DNA of 64,000 bases from contig OX940860.1 in NCBI GenBank assembly GCA_954871525.1, positions 23,282,001 to 23,346,000 on the forward strand, in the 5' to 3' direction. Positions 1 through 9,163 of this stretch are shown here, one piece after another; positions within the stretch are counted from its first letter, which is position 1; each line of letters starts with the position of its first letter. The stretch comes from Parietaria judaica (taxonomy: Eukaryota; Streptophyta; Magnoliopsida; Rosales; Urticaceae). Both the position numbers and the translations under genes were made by a program. The notes below the pieces were generated by a model, which saw only the letters and a list, made by a program, of their open reading frames with translations, had not been told where the DNA came from and ran no database searches.

Positions 1-2
1 CG

Positions 3-983
3 CTGAAGGAGAGGGAGTTGGCAGATGCCGTGCAGGGCATCCGGGAGAAGGCGGACCAGATCATTGTGATGGGCAAGAAGGTCGCCGCCTGTGATGCTCG
101 GATCAAGGGGCTCGGGAATACGGTTGTCGATCTCCGGGAGAAGCTGTCAAACGCTACCCGGACGATTGAGGAGGCTCAAGGCGCGAGCGAGGCGGCCGCC
201 AGGCAGATGCTGGCATCTGACGCGGCCAAGGGACGGGCAGAAGAGCTGGCCAAGAGGAAGGAGGAGGAGGCCTTGGCCTTGAAGGAGGACGTGCAGCGCC
301 TTGCTGCCGAGCTGGCTGAAGCTCGGCAACGATCCGCTGATCGCGAAGCCGAGAAGAAGGCAGTCCGTGCCCGATATCGCCGAAAGGTGGAGGAGAGGGA
401 CGCGCTAATCGCGTGGTATAAAGGTACGGCCGCTGACAATAGCTGCTTGGATCAACCCGAAGGTTGCCTCGAGCTGATCCAAGACATCATTGACGGCAGC
501 GTCCAAGATTTCGAGGCTGAGAAGGAGGTCCTAGAAAGCAACGCTGCTCGCTACCAAGCTCTCTTGGATGCTGTTCCGGCACCGCCGATAGGGTCTCCGG
601 CTCTGTCTCCAGATGCCGGGCTGACCGACGTTCCTTTTGTAGATCTGAGCCTTCGGTCCGAGCAATCATCCGCCAAGGAGTCCGCTTCCGAAGATCCCGC
701 CATCGAGCCCATTGTTGAAGATCCCGTGGCCGGAGTGACTGTCGTCGATGAGCCCACTTTGCCCGCCATTGCTGACACCGAGGAGGTGATCCTCGAGGAG
801 CCGACCCTGAACGAGCCCGTTGCTGCCGAGGAGACCGTCGCCCTTGAAGAGCCGATCCTGGACGGGCCCGCCGTTGCCGAGGAGACTGCCGAGCATGGAG
901 CCCAAGCCGGCGAAGGAGAAGGAGAAGAGAAGGAGGAGGAGGAGGACCGAGAGGTCGTGGGGGTACCCGAGGTCGACACATAG
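3..983 (+). CDS. Antisense accessory ORF of the retrotransposon (coiled-coil protein, 5' end outside window)
   Basis: The frame is open from base 3 to the TAG at 981-983, so the true start lies upstream of the window; there is no need to use the internal TTG at 18. The visible part is about 326 residues. Roughly the first 190 are rich in Glu, Lys, Arg, Ala and Leu and look like a long coiled coil. The C-terminal third is acidic, with repeated blocks of the type LEEP-x-L-x-x-P-V-A-x-E-E, ending in a run of Glu. The ORF runs opposite to gag-pol, downstream of integrase, where Tat elements often carry an additional antisense ORF of unknown function. The sequence is GC-rich like the rest of the element. 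No enzymatic motif is visible. Confidence 0.75.
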   Translation: MKERELADAVQGIREKADQIIVMGKKVAACDARIKGLGNTVVDLREKLSNATRTIEEAQGASEAAARQMLASDAAKGRAEELAKRKEEEALALKEDVQRLAAELAEARQRSADREAEKKAVRARYRRKVEERDALIAWYKGTAADNSCLDQPEGCLELIQDIIDGSVQDFEAEKEVLESNAARYQALLDAVPAPPIGSPALSPDAGLTDVPFVDLSLRSEQSSAKESASEDPAIEPIVEDPVAGVTVVDEPTLPAIADTEEVILEEPTLNEPVAAEETVALEEPILDGPAVAEETAEHGAQAGEGEGEEKEEEEDREVVGVPEVDT

Positions 984-1440
984 AGTGTCCCCCCTTTTTT
1001 TTTGTTTTTCGATTAATAAGGCCACAGGCCAAAACAATTTCTATGGGCAAGTCTACGGCGACTTGAACCCTTTTTTTGTAAGGTTTTGGATATGCCCGCG
1101 GTTAGGGCTTTTGCTATTTTCTATTCTATATCATGCTCGTCATTTCCTTGCTATACTTTATTTTCCTGTGTTTCTAAGTTAATTTTCTAATCGTACTTTT
1201 CTATATATGCTTTTCTATCTGAGGTTCCGAATGTCCTATCGTATGCTAGGATAAATAACAAAAGATTGAAGGTTTGAAATCTGCTAAGTATAAAAAATGC
1301 ACGGGTACCTTTTGTTGTTGTGCTCCTTTGACACTTCTCGTCTAGTCTGTTCTGTCCGTCCATCACAATATTTCGCAGGTCGTGCTTTCTGAAAAACACA
1401 TTTGTAAAAGCCAGACGTATGTTGTTACATATTTTTTCAA
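984..1440. other. Non-coding spacer of the retrotransposon
   Basis: AT-rich stretch between the antisense ORF and the minisatellite. It has a poly-T run just after the stop codon of the antisense ORF. I see no coding potential. Confidence 0.5.
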
Positions 1441-1705
1441 GAGGGTTAGGCTTGTTGCCTTAAGGGACGGGTTGGATGCCCGTTTAGGTTTGTTACCCGG
1501 ATAGGCTTGTTGCCCTATATGACGGGTTAGTTACCCGGGTAGGCTTGTTGCCTCATGCAATGGGTTTGTTACCCGGGTAGGTTTGTTACCTTATGTGGGG
1601 GTTTGTTACCCGGATAGGTTTGTTACCTTCTGTGATAGGTCTGTTACCCGGGTAGGTTTGTTACCTTAGGTGATGGGTCTGTTACCCGGGTAGGCCTGTC
1701 GCCTT
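1441..1705. repeat. Minisatellite in the 3' non-coding region of the gypsy element
   Basis: About six degenerate copies of a unit of roughly 38 bp. Each unit is built from two related halves of about 19 bp: one carries GGTAGGCTTGTTGCC and the other GGGTTTGTTACCC. It lies between integrase and the 3' LTR, a zone known in Tat/Ogre elements to generate tandem repeats that can seed satellites. Confidence 0.8.
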
Positions 1706-1829
1706 GATGGGGGTTTTGGGACATTTTTCCTTTTAGGCTGGTTCTATTGAGTCTTGCGATTCATGGTTCTCGGGCCTATTTGGTTTTGGGTTTGGATTGA
1801 GACTGCGCCCATCGTTTAGGATGGGCTGC

Positions 1830-1867
1830 CTACGTACCCCAAATTTGGGGATCAAGCCATTACGTAG
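1830..1867. other. Nested inverted repeat (hairpin) in the 3' non-coding region
   Basis: A perfect 14-bp palindrome, CCCCAAATTTGGGG (1837-1850), is enclosed by CTACGTA (1830-1836) and its complement TACGTAG (1861-1867). Both strands could form a two-tier stem. It lies 26 bp beyond the integrase stop codon in element orientation, so an RNA element acting on 3' end formation or packaging is possible; this is inference. Confidence 0.6.
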
Positions 1868-1892
1868 TTCAGGGGAGACCGGGTAGGTCGGG

Positions 1893-2171
1893 TTAGGCAT
1901 AGTATTTCCTTAAGTGCATGGCATTCCAGCCGCGGAGGACTCTCGTTCCGTCCGGAGTGGCTAGCCGGTATACTCCAGGTTTTACTACTTCGGTGACGAT
2001 GTAAGGTCCTTCCCAGTTAGCCCCGAGCTTGCCCGCATTCAGCTCGGCGGTGTTCTGGAAAACTTTTCTGAGGACCAACTCTCCCACTATGAATTTTCGA
2101 CGTTTGACCTTTGAATTATAGTACCTAGCTATCGAGTTTTGATAGTTGGCAATTCTTATCAAAGCTTGTTC
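1893..2171 (-). pseudogene. C-terminal end of integrase, cut off from pol by an in-frame UGA
   Basis: This continues the pol frame after a TGA at 2172-2174. About 90 residues remain, with the usual end of a gypsy integrase: GELVLRKVF, then NWEGPYIV, then YRLATPDG, then a terminal HLRKYYA. The stop sits after IDER, where a CGA arginine codon would become TGA by one C-to-T change, typical of methylated CpG decay. No frameshift is involved. The translated integrase therefore lacks its C-terminal DNA-binding module unless the stop is read through. Confidence 0.85.
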
Positions 2172-5168
2172 TCATCTTTCGTCGATGTAGTCGAGCTGGT
2201 CTTCCCTCATTTCGTCGTTGAGTTCTGCGTCCAAAGGGGCGAGTTCCCTTCGAAGGCTGGGTGTCTCTATCTCTGCTGGTATTACGGCTTCAGTGCCGTG
2301 TACCATTGAGAAAGGGGTTTCCCCTGTGGCCCTACGCGGGGTAGTTCTGTAGGACCAAAGGACTCCTATGAGCTCGTCTGCCCATCGTCCCTTTTTGGTG
2401 TCTAGGCGTCTTTTGATTCCGTCCACTATTACCCGGTTAGCTACTTCGGCTTGACCATTGCCTTGAGGATATCTCGGAGTGGACGTGTTCAAGGATATTT
2501 TCCAGTTTATGCAGAAGTTTTGGAATCTCGTTGAAATGAATTGTGGTCCATTATCAGCTATTATCTCTTTTGGGAGGCCGAATCTACTGATGATGTTTTT
2601 CCATAGGAAATTTTCTACATCAACATCTTTAATGTTTGCGTACGATTCTGCTTCCACCCATTTTGAGAAGTAGTCGGTCACGACGAGTAGAAACCTTTTC
2701 CCGGCCGGGGCCAGGGGGAACGGTCCTACTATGTCCATGGACCATTTCATGAATGGGTACGGGACTGAGACTGATGAGAGTTCTTCTGCTGGTCTATGTA
2801 CGGACGGGGAGTGTCTTTGGCATTTGTCGCACCTTTTGGCGTAGTTTTCACTGTCCGCCAACATGGTGGCCCAGAAAAAGCCTTGCCTTTTTGCTTTGTT
2901 TGCTAAAGATCTTCCTCCCGAATGGTTGCCGCATTCTCCTGAATGGATTTCGTGAAGTACTATTTGAGCTTCGGTCTTTCCTAGGCACCTTAGGTAGGGT
3001 CCGGTATAGCTACGTTTGTACAATTTTTCCCCGATCATGCAAAATCTAGCGCTTTGGATCCTTAGTTTCCTAGCTTTTTGCTTGTCTCGAGGTTTGGCTC
3101 CGGTTAGGATATAGTTAATGATTGGGGTCCTCCAATCATTCTCTTCCATTTGGATGTTGCAAACTTCGCGGGTTACGCTGGGTTCGTCTATCGTTTCGAC
3201 CGGGATTATCCTTTTGACCTCGGGGTCCGAAGTCGAAGCCAACCCGGCCAGTGCGTCTGCCGACGCGTTCTCACTCCTCGGTATTTGGACTATTTCGACG
3301 TGTTCGAATTGTTGTATTAAGCCTTTTACTACCGAGAGGTATTTTCCCATCCTGTCATCTCGAGTAGCATACTCGCCACTGATCTGACTGGTAACTAGTT
3401 TTGAGTCGGAGTGGGCCCTTACCTTCCGGGCTCCCACGGCTTTTGCTAGTTTGAGGCCGGCGATGAGGGCCTCGTATTCGGTCTCGTTGTTTGTCGCGTG
3501 GAATTTCAATCGAAATGATTGTTCCAACACTTCTCCCGTGGGGGATATCAAACGAATTCCGATCCCGGATCCGCCTTGGTTTGACGCGCCGTCGACTTCG
3601 AGTTTCCATTCTCCGTCCTCGTGGCCCTCTTTTGAACCGTCGGCTGGTAATTCGATGAGAAAGTCAGCCAATACTTGCGATTTCGCACAGGTTCGGATCT
3701 TGTATTCTATGTCGAATTCGCTTAGTTCGACGGCCCATTTCGTGAGCCTTCCCGATTGATTCGGGCTGTGGAGGATGATTCTCAAAGGTTGGGTCGTCAT
3801 TACCATGATGGTATGGGACTGAAAGTAGGGCCGAAGCTTCCTCGCTGCGGTTATCATTGCCAGCGCGAGTTTTTCTATTGCCGGGTATCTGGTTTCAGCG
3901 TCTTCTAAAGATTTACTGATGTAGAAGATCGGCTTTTGTTCTCCGCGGTCCTCTCTCACGATTACTCCACTCACCGCCGATGGTGAGATAGCCAGGTATA
4001 AAAACAATGGCTCTCCCAAGATTGGTCTAGTGAGTATTGGTGGGGTGGAGAGGTACTTTTTCAGCTTTTGGAAGGCCTCTTCGCACTCTTCGGTCCATTC
4101 GAACTTTTTATTACCTTTCAAAAGTTTGTAGAAGGGTAAACATTTGTCCGTGGCTCTTGATATGAACCGGTTAAGAGCGGCGATTCTCCCAGTCAGCCTT
4201 TGTGTCTCTCGAACAGTCCTTGGGGAGGGCATGTTCTGGAGGGCATTTATCTGGTCGGGATTGGCTTCTATACCTCGTTGTGTGACCAGATAACCTAGGA
4301 ATTTTCCTGAAGTTACCCCGAAGGTGCATTTCGTCGGGTTGAGCTTCATTTGATACTTTCGTAGTATGTTGAAGCAGTCTTCTAGGTGGGTCACGTGATC
4401 CGTTGCTTGGGAGGATTTTACCAGCATATCATCGATGTAGACTTCCATAGTTTTACCGAGTTGTTCGGCGAACATTTGGTTGACCAATCTTTGATATGTG
4501 GCTCCGGCGTTTTTTAGCCTGAAGGGCATAACTTTGTAACAGTATATTCCTCTATCGGTTATGAATGCCGTTTTTTCCTGGTCCTCGGGGTGCATTAGGA
4601 TCTGATTGTATCCCGAGAATGCGTCCATGAATGACAGTAGTTCGTGCCCACATGTTGCTTCGACCAGACGGTCGATATGGGGCATCGGGAAACTGTCTTT
4701 TGGACAAGCTTTGTTCAGGTCGGTAAAGTCGATGCAAACTCTAGCCTTCCCGTTCTTCTTCTTCACGACCACTGTGTTTGCTAACCAGTCCGGGTATTTT
4801 ACTTCCCTGATGGATCCGGTTTGCAGCAGTTTTGTGACTTCTTCGTTTACGGCTTGGGCCCTGTCCGGGCCTAACTTTCGCCTTTTTTGTTTCACCGGCT
4901 TGTAGCTCGGGTCTACATTTAGGCGATGGGTTGTGATGCTTGGGTCTATGCCGGGCATATCCTTGTGAGACCAAGCAAAACAATCCCGATTTTTGGTCAG
5001 AAATTTGAGGAGATCTTTTCTGACGTTATTGTCTAGTCCTTTCCCGATTCCTACCCGGTGGTCCGGGTTGTCGGGGTCGATCTGGACTTGGACCGTCATT
5101 TCCAGGTTAGGTCCGTCCGTATCGGTGGTCCTTTCCTGTCCGTCATCCTCTTTTTCTCCTACCGCCAT
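2172..5168 (-). CDS. pol: pol: reverse transcriptase, two RNase H domains and integrase
   Basis: 998 residues. RT occupies roughly residues 100-300, with the active-site box YIDDMLVKS near 243. The RT-linked RNase H follows at about 355-475. A second, archaeal-type RNase H lies at about 520-650, with acidic residues in LEVDGASN (about 524), NETEYEAL (about 561) and HSDSKL (about 587); this extra domain marks the Tat lineage. The integrase zinc-binding HHCC region is near 735-775 (ending CDKCQRH). The DDE core shows WSMDIVGPFP (about 809), ADNGPQF (about 872) and GNGQAEVAN (about 907). The Met used here is two codons after the gag-protease stop in the same frame, so pol is probably made as a fusion by readthrough rather than from this Met. 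The C-terminus is cut by a premature UGA. Confidence 0.93.
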   Translation of the reverse strand: MAVGEKEDDGQERTTDTDGPNLEMTVQVQIDPDNPDHRVGIGKGLDNNVRKDLLKFLTKNRDCFAWSHKDMPGIDPSITTHRLNVDPSYKPVKQKRRKLGPDRAQAVNEEVTKLLQTGSIREVKYPDWLANTVVVKKKNGKARVCIDFTDLNKACPKDSFPMPHIDRLVEATCGHELLSFMDAFSGYNQILMHPEDQEKTAFITDRGIYCYKVMPFRLKNAGATYQRLVNQMFAEQLGKTMEVYIDDMLVKSSQATDHVTHLEDCFNILRKYQMKLNPTKCTFGVTSGKFLGYLVTQRGIEANPDQINALQNMPSPRTVRETQRLTGRIAALNRFISRATDKCLPFYKLLKGNKKFEWTEECEEAFQKLKKYLSTPPILTRPILGEPLFLYLAISPSAVSGVIVREDRGEQKPIFYISKSLEDAETRYPAIEKLALAMITAARKLRPYFQSHTIMVMTTQPLRIILHSPNQSGRLTKWAVELSEFDIEYKIRTCAKSQVLADFLIELPADGSKEGHEDGEWKLEVDGASNQGGSGIGIRLISPTGEVLEQSFRLKFHATNNETEYEALIAGLKLAKAVGARKVRAHSDSKLVTSQISGEYATRDDRMGKYLSVVKGLIQQFEHVEIVQIPRSENASADALAGLASTSDPEVKRIIPVETIDEPSVTREVCNIQMEENDWRTPIINYILTGAKPRDKQKARKLRIQSARFCMIGEKLYKRSYTGPYLRCLGKTEAQIVLHEIHSGECGNHSGGRSLANKAKRQGFFWATMLADSENYAKRCDKCQRHSPSVHRPAEELSSVSVPYPFMKWSMDIVGPFPLAPAGKRFLLVVTDYFSKWVEAESYANIKDVDVENFLWKNIISRFGLPKEIIADNGPQFISTRFQNFCINWKISLNTSTPRYPQGNGQAEVANRVIVDGIKRRLDTKKGRWADELIGVLWSYRTTPRRATGETPFSMVHGTEAVIPAEIETPSLRRELAPLDAELNDEMREDQLDYIDER

Positions 5169-5177
5169 TAATTGCTA
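5169..5177 (-). promoter_or_regulatory. Candidate stop-codon readthrough signal between gag-protease and pol
   Basis: On the minus strand the gag-protease frame ends TAG CAA TTA and continues in the same frame into pol with ATG GCG. UAG followed by CAA UUA fits the CAR-YYA rule for leaky termination defined in tobacco mosaic virus. The arrangement would give mostly Gag-Pro and a small share of Gag-Pro-Pol. That it works is inference. Confidence 0.65.
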
Positions 5178-7760
5178 TGTGGTAGTTCGCTCTTGTCCGG
5201 CCTTGGCGGCCTGGATGTTCCGGAACGCGCTCATGTAGCAAATTCTGGATTGCTTTTGATTTCCCTTGATTTCAACGATTTTTCCCGCCCTATTCGGGAA
5301 GCGTATTAGTTGATGGTAGGTTGACGGTACGGCCTTCATCATGTGCAGCCAAGGTCTTCCTAATATCATGTTGTAAACTGACGGGCAGTCCAACACTAGG
5401 AAGTTTTTGGTCTTCCCGACCCCTGCTGCTGCGATGGACAGTCGCACCGTGCCAATGGCATTGATGGTTCCTCCATCGAAGCCGGTTAGCGGGATGGCTT
5501 CTCTGTTGATCTCTGTTTCTTCTACTCCCAGCTTCAGCAATGGCTCCAGGAAGATCACGTCGACTGAGCTCCCGTTATCGATTAGGATCCTGTCCATCGT
5601 GTACGAGGCGACTAGGAGTGTGACGACCAACGCATCGTCGTGCAGACCAATCAGTGTGGCCGCTTCACTGTCTCTGAATGAGATCTCGAAGTCTGGCTCT
5701 TGCCTCGGTACGACTACCGGTCCGGCTTTGAGCCTCCTCTGATGGGCCTTGATGGAGTTTACCGAGTTACCATGCAGTTGGGAACCTCCCACGATAGTGT
5801 AGATTCTACCGATGGGCTCGGGGATGTCGCTGAGCTGCTCTCCGGAATTTTCCGTTTCTTCGTATGTTTGCTCGTCTGATTCCTCGAGCATGTGTACTCG
5901 TCCTCTTTTGCTAGGCTGTATGCTCTCGCGCGGCGTCCTGTGTTGCTCTTCTCTCTTCTGGTCGGTTTGGTGTTGGTTTTGGGGAGGGCTTTGCTCGACC
6001 GGCTGCCCACCTTTTAGCTCATTGCCGAAGTTTATTTCCCCCAACTCTCCATTGATGTACTTTTCCGCTAGGCGAGCACGGAGTACCATACAATTCTTCG
6101 TATGATGTCCGAATACCTTGTGGAAGTTACACCACGCTTTCGGGTCGTGCTTTGGGAAACCTTCGTGGCTGTATGGTGGGAAGTCTCTCGAGCTGACCAG
6201 GACTTCTCCAGGAGTTTCTTCTGCCTCGATCTGTTCTTCGAACTCCGTGGTTTCCGAATTTACGTTGAAAACGTACGGGCTCCGCGGGTTCGGTCCGTTG
6301 TTGGCCCTCGGATTCTGGGTTTGGAATGGGTGCTTCTGGACTGGAGGGGGGTTCCTTTGCCCCCTGAACGGGACGCTGTGATTCCCGGCCCTGGGTGGCG
6401 GCTGTTGCCCGGGTGGCCCGGTATTCCGCTGGTGGACGGGTAGAGACCCGTGTCTCCTTCGCATGGCTTCGAGCTCTTCGTCATGCCTGATCCAGTTGGA
6501 TGATCTGTGGATTACGTCTTCGATGGAGTCGTAACGATTCACGACGATGTCCGTTTTGAACTTCGAGTCGTACCATAATCCGGCCGTGAGAGCGGCTATG
6601 GCGGTCTCGTCACTGATCCCGTTTATTTTGACCATGGTCTTTTTGAACCTGGTCATGAAAGCTCTGAGGGGCTCTCCTCTCTCTTGCTGTAAAGCATAGA
6701 GGTTCGCCGCCGTGATCTCAGTTTCCATAAACATGGAAAAGTGTTTGAGAAAAAGGGTCGTTAGCTGTCCGAAGTTGTCTATGGAACGCGGTTCAAGTTT
6801 CGAGAACCATTCCATCGCCGGGCCGACCAAATTCTCAGAGAAGTATTGGCAGCGCCCGGCGTCCAATTCGTGCGCTTCCAGATGGGCTCGCCCCATCGCA
6901 ATCCTGAAGGACCTCAAATGTACTTTGGGATCGGTTGTCCCATCGTACTTAGGCACATATACTCGTCCGCCTTCCCTGAGTATGACGTTAGTTATGACGG
7001 GCTTGAAGGGTGTCCTTTCTGCCTCCTCCACTAGACGTTCTATCTCCGGGGCAGCGGTAGTGGCGCTGTGTACGCGGGAGCGCACGTGAATGAGCTTCTC
7101 ATTCATTTCGGCCATTGAGCGTTTGAGTTCCTCCAATTCTGTGCGTTGGGGAGCTTGTTCGGGACGCACAGCATGGAGGGGTTCCTGTCCGTACACCGGG
7201 CTGGGATACCTCGGGTACGTGACCGGGTGGCCGTTGAGGGCCTGGCTGATGTTACGGCTTTGCTCGTACCCCGATTGTCGGTTTTGGGGTCCCGGGCGTT
7301 GGTGACTGCTCGAAGCAACATTCCCCGCATTAGACGGGTAGAAGCCCGTCAGGGGGGTAAAAAGAGGTGTTCCTGTTTCAGGAGGCGGGGGAGGCGTCGC
7401 GGGCCTAGGGCCGCTGGGTAGTCGGGGCTGGTTTTGCCTTGGCGCTTGCGGATTGTCCACATCGGCAAAGTCGAAGTGGACAGCGTCGAGCCCGGTCCGG
7501 CCTTGACTCCCAGAGCTTTGTCCCGGATTAGTCCGGTTAGCGTTTTGGCGACGCTCATTTCGGGCTTGGTTGGCTTCCAGAGATTCGAGTCGCTGGCGCA
7601 ATTCTCGATTCTCTGCAGCGCTGGCCTCTAGCTGAGACTGTAGGTTGCTTGATTCCGTGTTTGGATCTGGGTTGTTCACCTCAGACCCGTTCATGATTGC
7701 GACTTCGTTGTTGCTCATGTTCGCGGAGTGCTTTGAGCTTTTAGGAGTTAGCGAGATCAA
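5175..7760 (-). CDS. gag: gag-protease polyprotein of the gypsy element
   Basis: 861 residues from the first Met; the likelier start is the second Met (position 7718, MSNNEVAIM), since the first lies only a few bases from the primer-binding site. An N-terminal Gln/Glu-rich coiled coil (about 40-75) and a Pro-rich linker precede the capsid-like Retrotrans_gag domain (about 275-430, with WFSKLEP and LRAFMTRF). A zinc-knuckle-like motif WCNFHKVFGHHTKNC is near 540. The aspartic protease follows, with active site LIDNGSSVDVIF near 725; IDNGSS replaces the commoner DTGSS, as is usual in Tat elements. The frame is intact and ends in a UAG in a readthrough context. Confidence 0.93.
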   Translation of the reverse strand: MISLTPKSSKHSANMSNNEVAIMNGSEVNNPDPNTESSNLQSQLEASAAENRELRQRLESLEANQARNERRQNANRTNPGQSSGSQGRTGLDAVHFDFADVDNPQAPRQNQPRLPSGPRPATPPPPPETGTPLFTPLTGFYPSNAGNVASSSHQRPGPQNRQSGYEQSRNISQALNGHPVTYPRYPSPVYGQEPLHAVRPEQAPQRTELEELKRSMAEMNEKLIHVRSRVHSATTAAPEIERLVEEAERTPFKPVITNVILREGGRVYVPKYDGTTDPKVHLRSFRIAMGRAHLEAHELDAGRCQYFSENLVGPAMEWFSKLEPRSIDNFGQLTTLFLKHFSMFMETEITAANLYALQQERGEPLRAFMTRFKKTMVKINGISDETAIAALTAGLWYDSKFKTDIVVNRYDSIEDVIHRSSNWIRHDEELEAMRRRHGSLPVHQRNTGPPGQQPPPRAGNHSVPFRGQRNPPPVQKHPFQTQNPRANNGPNPRSPYVFNVNSETTEFEEQIEAEETPGEVLVSSRDFPPYSHEGFPKHDPKAWCNFHKVFGHHTKNCMVLRARLAEKYINGELGEINFGNELKGGQPVEQSPPQNQHQTDQKREEQHRTPRESIQPSKRGRVHMLEESDEQTYEETENSGEQLSDIPEPIGRIYTIVGGSQLHGNSVNSIKAHQRRLKAGPVVVPRQEPDFEISFRDSEAATLIGLHDDALVVTLLVASYTMDRILIDNGSSVDVIFLEPLLKLGVEETEINREAIPLTGFDGGTINAIGTVRLSIAAAGVGKTKNFLVLDCPSVYNMILGRPWLHMMKAVPSTYHQLIRFPNRAGKIVEIKGNQKQSRICYMSAFRNIQAAKAGQERTTT

Positions 7761-7763
7761 TTT

Positions 7764-7780
7764 CCCACAGACGGCGCCAA
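7764..7780 (-). other. Primer-binding site
   Basis: On the minus strand, TTGGCGCCGTCTGTGGG lies two bases inside the end of the LTR. It starts with TGG, matching the complement of a tRNA CCA end, as expected for minus-strand priming. I have not assigned the tRNA. Confidence 0.75.
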
Positions 7781-7782
7781 AC

Positions 7783-8636
7783 TGTTGACGTGGTTTCCCA
7801 CCTCAATCAGTCAAGTGTGACTTGTGAGTGTATGATATTTTTGAATGAAACAATTTAGTGGAATTCGATCTCTCACGTTGCAAGCTCACGATTCACTCAC
7901 GATATATATATAAATATATAAGCGATATAAATGAGACGAGGGGTTTTTTATAGAGGTTCGTCCCAAAGCGGTAGTTGACTACTTCCTCTGTTAGTTTATT
8001 GCGACAATGAACATAGACAGATAGCTACAGGCAGCTAAATCACGTCTGAGAGCGAAAAGAGATGGGGAGGAAAAGAAAGAACACAATAAGATCTCAAAAT
8101 GACAAGAATGCCGGGTAGAAACTCTTCAGTATATTCACTCGAGGTTGTAAGTGCGCATGTGTGTTGATCTGAGCTTGAGCTTGGCATTTATAGACTTCAA
8201 TTCTTCCCGTTGAACTTCCAGGAATCGAGGGGTCTTCGCTCCGTACTGACCGGGTTGAATGGACGATCTGGCTACACGTGTCCCACGACTTCGTTCTGGT
8301 CGTCGTGTTTGAATTATGCCCGTTGGAGACTTGACTTCGTGCTCCTGGTCTTCCGTGTGAATTTGAAATGGGATGCCGGGTAGAGAATATGACGACTCTA
8401 CCCTCGTCTTTCTGGGCTGCTACCGAGTGGATTTGGGCTTTAGTACTCATTGGGCCGAGTAGCCTATGTCCATTGGTTCTTGGTCTGGCTGAGAATCTCT
8501 TTGGGCTTCTTCAAATGGGCTTTTACGAATACCAGTTTATTTCTTTAAAGCCTTTTGTCATGGTTTGTAAATTTAATTAATTCACAACCTTAGCACTATA
8601 TGTCACATTAAATAATGACGAATTTGTACATCAACA
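7783..8636 (-). repeat. 5' LTR of the gypsy element
   Basis: 854 bp. On the plus strand it begins TGTTGACG (7783) and ends ATCAACA (8636), giving perfect 6-bp inverted ends TGTTGA/TCAACA. The inner boundary is fixed by the adjacent primer-binding site. The outer boundary rests on the inverted ends alone, since the other LTR is outside the window. A nearer outer end at about 8586 is less likely. Confidence 0.7.
8186..8192 (-). promoter_or_regulatory. TATA box of the LTR promoter
   Basis: On the minus strand, CTATAAATGCC sits about 445 bases from the U3 end. It is a good plant TATA box, with transcription expected to start near 8155 and run leftward into gag. Confidence 0.55.
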
Positions 8637-9116
8637 TTACTAAACCTATTAATTACATAGATTCATCTCACTGACCAAAACACACTACTTAGAACCAAAC
8701 ACAGACATGCAAAGATCCTTCATTTCGAAGAAACACAATGACTAAACCTATAGGAAACAGATACATCAAAATTTAGAATATGATACAAAATCATTTCAAA
8801 TGTATCGATACCGAGAATATGAAATCAAACCGATCGTACGAACTGAACTAGCAGAAACTAAACCTGAATACTAAGACAGTATGAATACGATACAAAAACT
8901 AAGTTCAATATTTTTATCCTATATTTCAATGTATAAAAGGATACAAAATAATCCACTCAAGACATGACACAATTCCAGCTCAAATCAATGCTCTCCATCG
9001 AAATCGATCAACGAAATTGCGCAGAAACCTAAGCCCTCTTTCACAACACAGTACCAATACGCGTTCAATCGACACTTGATCAATCAAAAAGCCTTACAGG
9101 CTGTGAATTGTAGATT

Positions 9117-9119
<3 letters not shown>
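8637..9119. other. AT-rich flank of the retrotransposon, no gene seen
   Basis: No coding region, repeat or clear transposon end is visible here. Confidence 0.4.

Positions 9120-9158
<39 letters not shown>
9120..9158. repeat. (TA)n microsatellite
   Basis: Uninterrupted alternating AT of about 39 bp. Confidence 0.95.

Positions 9159-9163
<5 letters not shown>

Larger units (their letters stand above)
1..8636 (-). mobile_element. Tat-lineage Ty3/gypsy LTR retrotransposon, cut by the left window edge
   Basis: Read on the minus strand, the order is LTR (8636-7783), primer-binding site, gag-protease, RT/RNaseH/integrase, a 3' non-coding region with tandem repeats, and an antisense ORF running off the window. 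Protease before RT, with integrase last, is the Ty3/gypsy order. A second RNase H domain after the RT-linked one, and an antisense ORF between pol and the 3' LTR, are hallmarks of the Tat lineage. The 3' LTR is outside the window, so LTR divergence and the target-site duplication cannot be read. The coding part is nearly intact, with one disabling stop, which suggests a fairly recent insertion. Confidence 0.9.

Noticed and set aside
487..1050. Minus-strand open frame opposite the antisense accessory ORF
   Set aside because: Arg/Pro-rich shadow of a GC-rich coding region; no start context or motif.
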